Shown one piece after another: positions 37,696 to 45,105 of a stretch of DNA of 64,000 nucleotides. The DNA is from Adlercreutzia sp. ZJ176. GTDB taxonomy: Bacteria > Actinomycetota > Coriobacteriia > Coriobacteriales > Eggerthellaceae. The stretch spans positions 62,001 through 126,000 of the forward strand of contig NZ_JAAKEC010000009.1 of the NCBI RefSeq assembly GCF_011038975.1. The letters run 5' to 3'. The position numbers and the translations under genes were made by a program. The notes beneath the pieces are model-generated. The model was not told the DNA's origin. It ran no database searches and was given only the letters and a program-made list of their open reading frames with translations. The first letter of the stretch is position 1, and each line of letters begins with the position of its first letter.

Positions 37696-37705
37696 CGGCG
37701 GCAAG

Positions 37706-38503
37706 CTACTCGTCGCGCAGCGCAGGCGAGAGAAAGCAGCCGTCTGGCGTGAAGCGCTTGCGATAGGTGGTGAAGCAGATCGCGACGATGGACAAGGTCG
37801 TGGCCGCGGAGATCATGAGCAAGACAACGATCTGGTACTTTGCCGCGATCATGGGGTCGGCGCCGGCGAGCACCTGCCCGGACATCATGCCGGGGATCTG
37901 GACGATGCCCGCCGCCGACATGGTGGCGAGGGCAGGTGTGAGGCCCGACCCTATCGCCGAACGGATCGAGGGGAACGCCGCCTCCCGCGGCGTGGAGCCG
38001 AGCGCCAGATACGCCATGATCTCGTCAGAGCGCGCGTCCATGTCAGAGAAGAGCCGGTCGATCGCCACGGCGGTCGCGCTCAGGGTGCTGCCGAGCACCA
38101 TTCCCGATATCGGCACCAGCACGCGCGCGTCATACCAGGGCGAGGCGTGGACGATGGCCTCGACCACGGTGAACGCCACGATCATCGACGACACGAAGAT
38201 CGAGCCGAACACCTCCGGCCAGATGCGCAGCGCCTTGCCCTTCACGCGCCCCATGGCGATCTGCGTGGCGGCGAGCGACATCCCCACGAGCACAAGGCAG
38301 ACGAGCCACCACGACTGGTATTTGAACAAATAGACGAGGAGCAGCCCCATCGCCAGCAGCTGCAAGAAGCAGCGAACGGTGGCGACCACGATTGCCTTGG
38401 TCTGCCTGAGCCTGAGCGCCCACGCGACGACGGCTGCCACGAGCATGAAGGCCGTAGCGCCGAAGAGCTCCAGATACCCTATGTCGATGACGCCTGCGTC
38501 CAC
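37706..38503 (-). CDS. ABC permease, FetB/YbbM (UPF0014) family
   Basis: This 265-residue membrane protein has about seven helices. Marks of the family include RCFLQLLAMGLLLVYLF, AAKYQIVVLLMISAATTLS and the conserved LVPISGMVLGSTLSATAVA. E. coli FetAB exports iron and protects against peroxide; a metal-export role here is inference. The start is GTG 38503, one base after the stop of the ATPase gene; AGAGGGGG precedes it. Confidence 0.87.
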   Translation of the reverse strand: MDAGVIDIGYLELFGATAFMLVAAVVAWALRLRQTKAIVVATVRCFLQLLAMGLLLVYLFKYQSWWLVCLVLVGMSLAATQIAMGRVKGKALRIWPEVFGSIFVSSMIVAFTVVEAIVHASPWYDARVLVPISGMVLGSTLSATAVAIDRLFSDMDARSDEIMAYLALGSTPREAAFPSIRSAIGSGLTPALATMSAAGIVQIPGMMSGQVLAGADPMIAAKYQIVVLLMISAATTLSIVAICFTTYRKRFTPDGCFLSPALRDE

Positions 38504-38504
38504 C

Positions 38505-39188
38505 TTACGCCCCCTCTTCCGCGTGGTCGAGCTGAGTGATCTTGCCGTGCTCCAGCTTGAGCGTCCTGTCGGCCACGCCATCGGGGGGCCTGTGGCGAAT
38601 GCGCAGGCACGTCGTTCCGTCGCGAACCAGCCTGCGCGTGAGCTGGGAAACCGACCTCGCCGTCGCGTCGTCGAGCGCGGCGTCAACCTCGTCGAGCAGA
38701 AGGACGTCCGGCCTGGTCGCGAAGGCGCGAAGGAGCGCGACCCGGGCGAGCTCGCCGCCTGACAGCTGCGCGGCGTCCCGGTCGAGGCCCACGTCGCCAA
38801 GCGAGGCTTCGTCCATGAGCGAGCAAAGCACCTCGTCACGAGGCGGGTCGTCGCCTCGACGGACCCGGAGGCTCCACGGCAGCAGGAGGTTGTCGCGCAC
38901 GGTGCCGGCGATGACGGTGGGCTTCTGCGGCACGTAGCAGACGCGCCTTCGCCATTCCTCCGGCGAGAACGAGCTCGAGTCAACTCCCTTGAGCGAAAGG
39001 GTGCCGCTCGCCTTGGGATGAAGGCGCGCGCACGCGCAGAGCAGGCTCGACTTGCCCGATCCCGAGGGGCCCACGAGATCCGCGATCTGCCCCTCCGCAA
39101 GCTCGAAGCCGATACCGCTGAAAGGCTCGTACGGCACGCCGTTTCGCCTATAGGATACCGTGAGCTCTCGTGCCTCGAAAAACGTCAT
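38505..39188 (-). CDS. ABC transporter ATPase, FetA/YbbL-like
   Basis: The 227-residue ATPase has LVGPSGSGKSSLL (Walker A), CYVPQKPTVI (Q-loop), QLSGGELARVALLRAF (signature) and DVLLLDEVDAALDD (Walker B). In the switch region the usual His is seen as RIRHRPPDG. It pairs with the FetB-like permease immediately downstream, one base apart. The ATG at 39188 follows GGAGG. Confidence 0.88.
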   Translation of the reverse strand: MTFFEARELTVSYRRNGVPYEPFSGIGFELAEGQIADLVGPSGSGKSSLLCACARLHPKASGTLSLKGVDSSSFSPEEWRRRVCYVPQKPTVIAGTVRDNLLLPWSLRVRRGDDPPRDEVLCSLMDEASLGDVGLDRDAAQLSGGELARVALLRAFATRPDVLLLDEVDAALDDATARSVSQLTRRLVRDGTTCLRIRHRPPDGVADRTLKLEHGKITQLDHAEEGA

Positions 39189-39434
39189 GTAAGCTGACCT
39201 CCACGCGTCCTTTGCGACCAAGATTACGAACAACGCATGTGCCTAAGAGCAAACCGCTGCAAATATTACTATTCATGGAGCAGCAACGGAACCCGACGCG
39301 TGCGACCATCCTGGCGTCGAGGGGCAAAATCAGGTTTTGCCCACAAAGTCGCGCTTGCGAAAACCGCGAAAGGACGCGGCAGCGCCGTTTGCCCGACAAC
39401 CGGCAAGCGAGAATTGGAGATGCCGTCGATTGGC

Positions 39435-39483
39435 GGCCAATTGGCCGTCGATTGGCAGCCGCACGCTCCCGAAGGGTTATAAT
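39435..39483 (+). promoter_or_regulatory. Putative promoter and palindrome before TDT transporter
   Basis: GGCCAATTGGCC (39435-39446) is a perfect 12-bp palindrome within CGATTGGC direct repeats. TATAAT lies at 39478-39483, with TTGGCA 19 bases before it. Confidence 0.45.
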
Positions 39484-39533
39484 GCCGCAGTTCTCAAAGA
39501 GGCAGCGTTTTCTGGCACTGAACGGAGTCCTGG

Positions 39534-40643
39534 ATGAAATCGAGCGCGGAACCAGCCGACGCAGCAGGCGCAACGGGCGCAACAGGCGCAACAAGCGCAA
39601 CGAAAGGCGCGCTGGCGAAAAGAAGGGCGACAAGCCCGAAGAAGGCGCTGGCCAAAGTGCCCGTCCCGACGGCGGGCGTCGCCTTGGGGCTTGCGTCTCT
39701 GGGAAACCTGCTTGCGCCGTGGAGCCCTGCGCTCCACATCGTCTGTGGGAGCCTCTCTCTTGCCATGGTGGCCCTCCTCGTCTTGAAGGTCGTCGTCCAC
39801 CCCAAGCTGATGCGCGATGACCTCGGCAACTCCATAGCCGCAAGCGTATCGGGGACCCTCTTCATGAGCATCATGCTGCTCGCGCGGTACGCGGCGCCCG
39901 TCGCTTTCGAGGCGGCCTTCGCCATCTGGGCCCTTGCCGTTGTCGGCCACTGCGTCCTCATCGTCTGGTTCACGGTCAAGTTCATACGCAAGCTGAAGCT
40001 GCCCGAGGTCTTCCCCACGTACTTCATCTGCTACGTGGGCATCATCGTCGCTTCCGTCACCTCCCCTGCGTTCGGGCAGCAAGAGCTCGGCCGCATCCTC
40101 TTCTGGTTCGGCTTCACCTGCTACATCGCCCTCTTCGTGCTCGTGACGCTTCGCTACGCCAAGCACCCGGCTCCCGAAGCGGCGCGGCCCCTCTTCTGCA
40201 TCTACGCCGCCCCGATGAGCCTGGCCTTGGTGGGCTACCTCTCCGTGTACGACGAGCCGAACGCGACGTTCGTCGCCGTGCTGCTCGCGCTTGCCCAGGC
40301 GCTCTACTTCTTCGTGATCTTCCATCTCCCGAAGTTCCTGAAGCTGAGCTTCTACCCGAGCTTCGCGGCCATGACGTTCCCGTTCGTCATATCGGCCACC
40401 GCGCTCTCGCAGGGAACCGAGTGCCTGGCGGGAGCCGGGATCCTCGCGCTGGAGGGCTCTGCGGCAGGCGCGCTGCTCGGCGCCCTGACCGTCTGCGAGA
40501 CGCTCTTCGCCACCGGCATGGTCGTCTTCGTGCTCGCGCACTACCTGCGCTTCTTCTACCGCGCGTTCACCGAGCCTTGCGCGCCCGACGTCCTCGCCGA
40601 AAGGAGGGCGGACGAGCGCCTCGAGGAGTGCTTCGAGAAGTAG
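39534..40643 (+). CDS. TDT-family (TehA/SLAC1-like) transporter
   Basis: The 369-residue membrane protein has about ten helices in five hairpins, as in TehA/SLAC1 channels of the tellurite-resistance/dicarboxylate transporter family. PVPTAGVALGLASLGNLL and FYPSFAAMTFPFVISATAL fit family signatures. The likely substrates are anions such as dicarboxylates or sulfite. The first 40 residues are an Ala/Gly/Thr repeat (GATGATGAT) and Lys/Arg-rich. The ATG at 39534 follows GGAG. Confidence 0.88.
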   Translation: MKSSAEPADAAGATGATGATSATKGALAKRRATSPKKALAKVPVPTAGVALGLASLGNLLAPWSPALHIVCGSLSLAMVALLVLKVVVHPKLMRDDLGNSIAASVSGTLFMSIMLLARYAAPVAFEAAFAIWALAVVGHCVLIVWFTVKFIRKLKLPEVFPTYFICYVGIIVASVTSPAFGQQELGRILFWFGFTCYIALFVLVTLRYAKHPAPEAARPLFCIYAAPMSLALVGYLSVYDEPNATFVAVLLALAQALYFFVIFHLPKFLKLSFYPSFAAMTFPFVISATALSQGTECLAGAGILALEGSAAGALLGALTVCETLFATGMVVFVLAHYLRFFYRAFTEPCAPDVLAERRADERLEECFEK

Positions 40644-40748
40644 CGACGAACGCGACTGGGCCGACGCGCTGGCAGAGAAGCCCTGGGCGCTGAGAACCAT
40701 CAGCCCTGGACGGGTGAGCGCCATCAACAAGGCTGGGGCGCTGCTCGC

Positions 40749-41075
40749 TTGCCCGCCAATTCCGCCGGCGATGCTTCGCCATTGACCGCAAGCGGCGCGC
40801 AGGAGGAAATCTGGGCCGACATGGACGAGCGCATACACGGATGCGACGCGTGCCAGGCGAAATGCCCGCGTAACCACGACGTGCTCGAGCACGCAGCCGA
40901 GAAGGATCCCTTCCTGGAGCTTCTTGCCGAGGAGTTCGACCTTGAGAAGACCCTCTTGCTCGATGAGGCGTACTACGACGAGGCCGTGCGCCCCATCATG
41001 TACAACTACATCAAGGACCTCGACATCTTCCGCCGTAACGCCGCCGTCGCAGCCGCTGCCCTCAGGGTCGCCCGC
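40749..41075 (+). pseudogene. Remnant of an epoxyqueuosine-reductase-like 4Fe-4S protein
   Basis: The frame begins without a family N-terminus and picks up at EEIWADMDERIHGCDACQAKCPRN, a 4Fe-4S motif as in QueG-like proteins, then LDIFRRNAAVAAAALR, the family's HEAT-like tail. After that the frame runs into unrelated sequence. The catalytic cobalamin domain is missing. It marks the left edge of the accessory island. Confidence 0.6.
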
Positions 41076-41179
41076 TTTCAGGTGCTAGAAGCTGGGCTGC
41101 GACGGACCTTTGCGCGCCCCTGTCGACGGAGGAGGGCTCTGCCAGCGTCATGCCGCGATCAGCAACATGGCTCAAGCAT

Positions 41180-41956
41180 TTACGCAGCGACGTTCTCCTT
41201 GATGATGCTGCAAAGGAACTCGGTAGCGCCTTCGCCGCATGCCCCATCGTAGTAGGCTACGAAGCGCGGATCCAGCAGGTATCCTTCTGCGAGCGATTTA
41301 TGGGCCTCTGGCGTGTAGGCGTCATCACCCCAGTGAAGACGTATCCACCGCGCATGCATCTCCGCCACCGTCCTTGACAGCGACGAGCGGGGGTCGCCCG
41401 TGTCCATGGCCTCCTTCAGGGCGTCCTTGATGCGCTGCTCCAGACCCTCTTTCGCGTCCCACGCCTCCCGCGACATCCCGAGCATACGCTCGTTTGACGC
41501 GTCGATGGCGTCGTCGCCGTAAAGCTCGCGCGCCTCCTCGCCGTACTCTCCTTCGAAGAGGGCGACGGAATCCCGCTTGAGCTGCTCGAATCTTTGCTTG
41601 TCGTCCATGGCCTCGAATGCCTCCAATCCCTCCACCGCGCGTTGCACGATGGAGATAGTCTCGTCCAAATCCGATCTCTGTCGACGTAGATCGCCTAGAT
41701 GGCATGAGAGCATGCGACCGATCTCGAAGTCGGGCTCGTGGAGCGCGCTGGCGATGACGGAAAGGGGTATCCGACACCTTCGCAGCAGAAGGATGTGCTG
41801 GAGCGCATGCGCGTCTTCGGTGTCGTAGATGCGGTAGCCGTTCTCAGCGCGATGCGGCACCAAGAGACCGATCTCATCGTAATAGCGAAGCGTGCGCGCG
41901 CTCACACCCGCCAACTTGGCGAGCTCTTTGATGCCGTACGTGCCTTCGCGTGCCAT
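41180..41956 (-). CDS. MerR-family TipA-like regulator
   Basis: The 258 residues comprise a MerR helix-turn-helix (YGIKELAKLAGVSARTLRYYDEIGLL), a coiled-coil (about 85-125) and a TipAS-like antibiotic-recognition domain. TipA proteins bind thiopeptides and activate their own promoter. The ATG at 41956 follows GAAGAGGG; an alternative ATG at 42004 would make the mRNA nearly leaderless, given the promoter at 42014-42044. The target beyond itself is unknown. Confidence 0.87.
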   Translation of the reverse strand: MAREGTYGIKELAKLAGVSARTLRYYDEIGLLVPHRAENGYRIYDTEDAHALQHILLLRRCRIPLSVIASALHEPDFEIGRMLSCHLGDLRRQRSDLDETISIVQRAVEGLEAFEAMDDKQRFEQLKRDSVALFEGEYGEEARELYGDDAIDASNERMLGMSREAWDAKEGLEQRIKDALKEAMDTGDPRSSLSRTVAEMHARWIRLHWGDDAYTPEAHKSLAEGYLLDPRFVAYYDGACGEGATEFLCSIIKENVAA

Positions 41957-42013
41957 CGCAGCCGCCCTCTTCCCTTCTTCAGTCGTTCCGTTGCTCATTG
42001 CCATCTGCGGACG

Positions 42014-42044
42014 AGCTTAAACCCTGACGCGGCGTCAGGGTCAA
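42014..42044 (-). promoter_or_regulatory. MerR/TipA-type promoter with 19-bp spacer
   Basis: On the minus strand TTGACC (42039-42044), 19 bases, TAAGCT (42014-42019). The spacer contains the dyad ACCCTGACG-CGG-CGTCAGGGT (42021-42041). Autoregulated TipA promoters look like this. Confidence 0.78.
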
Positions 42045-42532
42045 CCATCACGGTCGCCCAGGCAGGCCCAGCGCTCCTTCGAGAGCCGCCACATCCTCAC
42101 GCATCGCACCTTGCGACGGGTCGACTCCATGCGCGAGCGCTCTGCGCGGAACGGGTGAAGCGTGCCGTTCTGTCGCCTCCCGGAAGCTCACAGGGGATGC
42201 CCGGTTCCATATGATCGCACGCAAAGCCGCAGCCCCTCCGCAGAAAGCGGCCAGCTGCCCTTCTTGGCCGCCATGGCCACTCAGTTCGACACGCGAAGCC
42301 ACGCGACCTGCTCAAGCGCGCCAGCCCTGCGAGCAGCTCTCCCCTCCCTGCGTTGCGCTTGCGTGTTGCGCTTGGCGTATGCGCCGCTTCCTTTCGTTTC
42401 GCCTCGGTGCGAGACCGAAGGTGGCGGGCGTTGGCGAGACCGGAAAGAGCCGCGACGTCACGCCGTCGACACGCTTCGTGTCATGCGCCGCCTTCCAGAC
42501 GTTTTGTGCACTGGTATTTCGTCACCTGCATG

Positions 42533-42775
42533 AGCCGCACAGAGGCTCTGAGAAGCCTAGACCGGATCATGGTCATTATGGTGGGAGCATCCCTGGTAGC
42601 CTGCCTGCTTCTGGTGTTGGTCACCTTTCGCTCAGCCAAACAGACCAACGACAAGTTCGGCCACCCGGAGGGAGATATGGCCCTGAGGAGCTTTGCCCGG
42701 CAGCTGGACGAAGCCCTATACGAGGCCAAGCGAAAAGGGAAGGACCGCTTCCTGATTGCCAACAGGGCATCCTGA
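42533..42775 (+). pseudogene. Doubly deleted diguanylate cyclase remnant
   Basis: Readable pieces in one frame are a membrane segment (IMVIMVGASLVACLLLVLV), then NDKFGHPEGDMALRSFA from the middle of a GGDEF domain, then DEALYEAKRKGKDRF from its end. The signature GGDEF loop between the last two is gone, and so is the segment between the membrane helix and the domain. It cannot be catalytic. The codon use is less GC-rich than the host genes, like the GGDEF/EAL gene at 45106. Confidence 0.7.
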
Positions 42776-42982
42776 TGGAAAAGGCTCGGCCAAGTGGTTG
42801 CCAACCTCATGTTCGATCTCTGACCCACCTCACTGACCGCAGTCGTGAACGTATCCTTTTTAACCCGAAAAGCGCTACCACTCCCTTGATTTACTCCTCA
42901 TTTCCCCAGCACCAATGGTCGCAGGGGGTTTGCTTTTGCTCGTCAAGCCTGAGTAGCAGGACGGATTGCAATGTGCTCGTCC

Positions 42983-43801
42983 CTACGCGGCGGCGATGCG
43001 CCGGATGAGATCGTTGGCCCAAGCGACAGCCTCATCTGCACCGGGCAAGACGTCAAGGCCAGCAGCGGCCTCCGAGTAGAGGAGGTCCCACGCATCGCCC
43101 TTCACTATGGTCGGAGGCCACTCCTGCTTTCGCCTGTACGAGAACAAGCGCTCGCACACCTCCCTCACATCATGTAGGTCGACCTCGCCGTTTGTGACGA
43201 TGAGCTGGAGGTCTATCAGGTCGTGGGCACGCTGACTGTTTGGCTCGCTCACTCCATGGAGCTTCTGGGCAATCTGATAGCGAAGACTCATGAGGGACAC
43301 AGGGCTTGGCTCCGGGAAAGCCATCGCCTTGAGCATCCTCGCGGCATCCTTCGGCACGACGAGGTCAGCGTCGTCGGCATCACCGATCTCGTTATGGCCG
43401 AGCTCGAACGTCACGGTGCACCAAGGCTTGCCGAGATAGCTCAGCTTCACCGCATAGGGCTGCATGACATAGGAGTCAGGAACGTCTTCGGGATGCGCTT
43501 TGGGCATCTCTACGAGCCGACCCGTAAAGCCCTCCCAGCCATCCGAAAGGCGCCGGGAGAAGTCGTCGGCGAACTCGTCTTGATCGACTGACCTCGCTGC
43601 ATCGAGGTCAGTCGTGGCTCTCGTCGCCGCATCGCCGAAGCGAATCTTGAGGGACGAGCCACCCTTTATCACGACACCCCTCAGCATCTGTCCCACGATA
43701 GTGTTAGCGATCACGGTGCGATTCCCCAGATAATCCTCTTCGCTCACACCGAAACGGCGGATCGCCATATCCAGATTTCTAACGCTGTTAGGTCTTTTCA
43801 T
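42983..43801 (-). CDS. abiEii: AbiEii-type nucleotidyltransferase toxin, copy 1
   Basis: The 272-residue toxin of a type IV toxin-antitoxin pair. AbiEii/MenT-like enzymes are DNA-polymerase-beta-fold nucleotidyltransferases; related toxins add nucleotides to tRNA acceptor ends. Motif I reads VIKGGSSLKIRFG then TTDLDAARS, giving GS and DxD. SLRYQIAQKLHGV, AHDLIDLQLI and the C-terminal ADEAVAWANDLI are shared with copy 2 (62176-62994), which is exactly as long. The ATG at 43801 overlaps the AbiEi stop (ATGA); an in-frame GTG at 43807 is possible. Confidence 0.9.
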   Translation of the reverse strand: MKRPNSVRNLDMAIRRFGVSEEDYLGNRTVIANTIVGQMLRGVVIKGGSSLKIRFGDAATRATTDLDAARSVDQDEFADDFSRRLSDGWEGFTGRLVEMPKAHPEDVPDSYVMQPYAVKLSYLGKPWCTVTFELGHNEIGDADDADLVVPKDAARMLKAMAFPEPSPVSLMSLRYQIAQKLHGVSEPNSQRAHDLIDLQLIVTNGEVDLHDVREVCERLFSYRRKQEWPPTIVKGDAWDLLYSEAAAGLDVLPGADEAVAWANDLIRRIAAA

Positions 43802-44331
43802 CGCCACCCCATGTCCTTCTCGAGCTCTTCGTATTCCCGCTTGGTGAGATATCCTTGAGCTTGCGCCTCTTTCGTGGCAGTCAGCAGCCTCTCGTCCATC
43901 ATCGTCTGCCTGGCTGCGCGAATGGCCGTGGCCACGTTCTGGGAGGGAATTCCCTCGTAGCGCGTCACGACATCTCCCTTGCCCGGCTTCCTCACGCGGA
44001 CACCAGAAGGAAGCTTCCTTCTGGTCCGCGTAGGCACAGCGACGAAGATGCGATTGGGGTCCGTCGGGGCAAGATCCAGCATGCCGATCACGGATTCGCC
44101 ATATAGGTATGCCTTCCTACCCAAACGCGCGACCGCTATGGCGTAGGGGTCATAGCTGCTCGGAACGTATTTGGTCAGTCGATAGAGCCCGCGGGAGATG
44201 TTCTCCAGCTTCCCACGGTGGGCGAGCTTGGCAAGCTCCACGGGCGGTATCCCCGCCTCGCAGGCGTCCTCAGTAGATATGAGGTAGTAGTTATCTACCG
44301 CGATCTCGTATATGTCATCGTAATAGCTCAT
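43798..44331 (-). CDS. abiEi: AbiEi-type antitoxin, copy 1
   Basis: The 177-residue antitoxin and autorepressor partner of copy 1. The N-terminal winged helix is IYEIAVDNYYLISTEDACEAG and LAKLAHRGKLENISRGLYRL; the C-terminal domain (about 75-177) carries the family's MLDLAPTDPNRIFVAVPTRT and YEGIPSQNVATAI. No ribosome site precedes the ATG at 44331. The promoter's -10 ends six bases before it, within a 34-bp palindrome, so the transcript is probably leaderless and self-repressed. Confidence 0.9.
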   Translation of the reverse strand: MSYYDDIYEIAVDNYYLISTEDACEAGIPPVELAKLAHRGKLENISRGLYRLTKYVPSSYDPYAIAVARLGRKAYLYGESVIGMLDLAPTDPNRIFVAVPTRTRRKLPSGVRVRKPGKGDVVTRYEGIPSQNVATAIRAARQTMMDERLLTATKEAQAQGYLTKREYEELEKDMGWR

Positions 44332-44367
44332 GGCAGAACTATACCATTATCGGTATTGTTCTGCCAA
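44332..44367 (-). promoter_or_regulatory. AbiE copy 1 promoter/operator
   Basis: On the minus strand TTGGCA, 18 bases, TATAGT, six bases, ATG. The whole is covered by a palindrome with 14-base arms (GGCAGAACAATACC and GGTATAGTTCTGCC, one mismatch) around GATAAT. AbiEi proteins are known to repress their own operon through inverted repeats. Confidence 0.8.
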
Positions 44368-44465
44368 CAAAGTACGCAAAACCGCATCGTGCCAATTTAG
44401 ACCCGATCTGGGATGACGTCTCGGCAATGGTCGACTCGCCGCGACCAGTGAGCCGACCGATACCC

Positions 44466-44909
44466 TCAAGCGCCGTGCTTCGCTTCGAGCCTGATGGACG
44501 AACGGTCGGCGAGTTTGCGGTAGCCGGGGCCGAGCCACAGCGGCAATTCCTCCTGACGCACGACGAGCGGCATGCGGTGGTGGATCGGTGCCATGTCGGC
44601 GTTCGCCTCGGTTGTCACCACAGAGAACGTGCCGCCCCTCCAGGTGCAGCCGATGAGGATGACGTCTTGACCGGGAACGCGGAACTCGTACTGGCGCTTG
44701 ACAGACCTGCCGGTTTTCGGCGAGGAGCAGGTCTCCTCGCGGTGCGCCTCGAAGAACGCTCGCACCGGGATGACGCAGCGGCGATGCTCCATCGATTCGC
44801 GCCAGGTGGGCTTTTCCACGCTCTCGATGCGCGTGTTGAACACGACGCCGGATTTCCACGGCTCCTCGAACCCCCACGAGAGCCCGCGAGCGGAAAGCGA
44901 TCCGAAGGC
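44466..44909 (-). pseudogene. SRAP (YedK/HMCES-like) fragment lacking the N-terminus
   Basis: The frame matches SOS-response-associated peptidases: SWGFEEPWKSGVVFNTRIE, RRCVIPVRAFFEAHRE, FSVVTTEANADMAPIHHRMPLVV. The Asn, Glu and His of the active site are present, but the first 60-odd residues, with the catalytic Cys2 that links to abasic DNA, are missing. No proper start precedes it. It ends 135 bases before AbiE copy 1. Confidence 0.72.
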
Positions 44910-45105
44910 GAGGGCGGGAGGCGATGCAAGGGCAAGTATTCAAGCCGATAGTCATAATTGTCAGTTGTTCATTGTAGACTGCAAATTGCGACAAGGAAGC
45001 AGGGGGAAATGCCGTCGTGGAAGAGTTCTTCTTGTGTTTTTGAAACGAATCTGATATAGGAAGAGCGTTTGGGATAAAACTATAAGTACGTCTGGTGGTG
45101 AGCAC

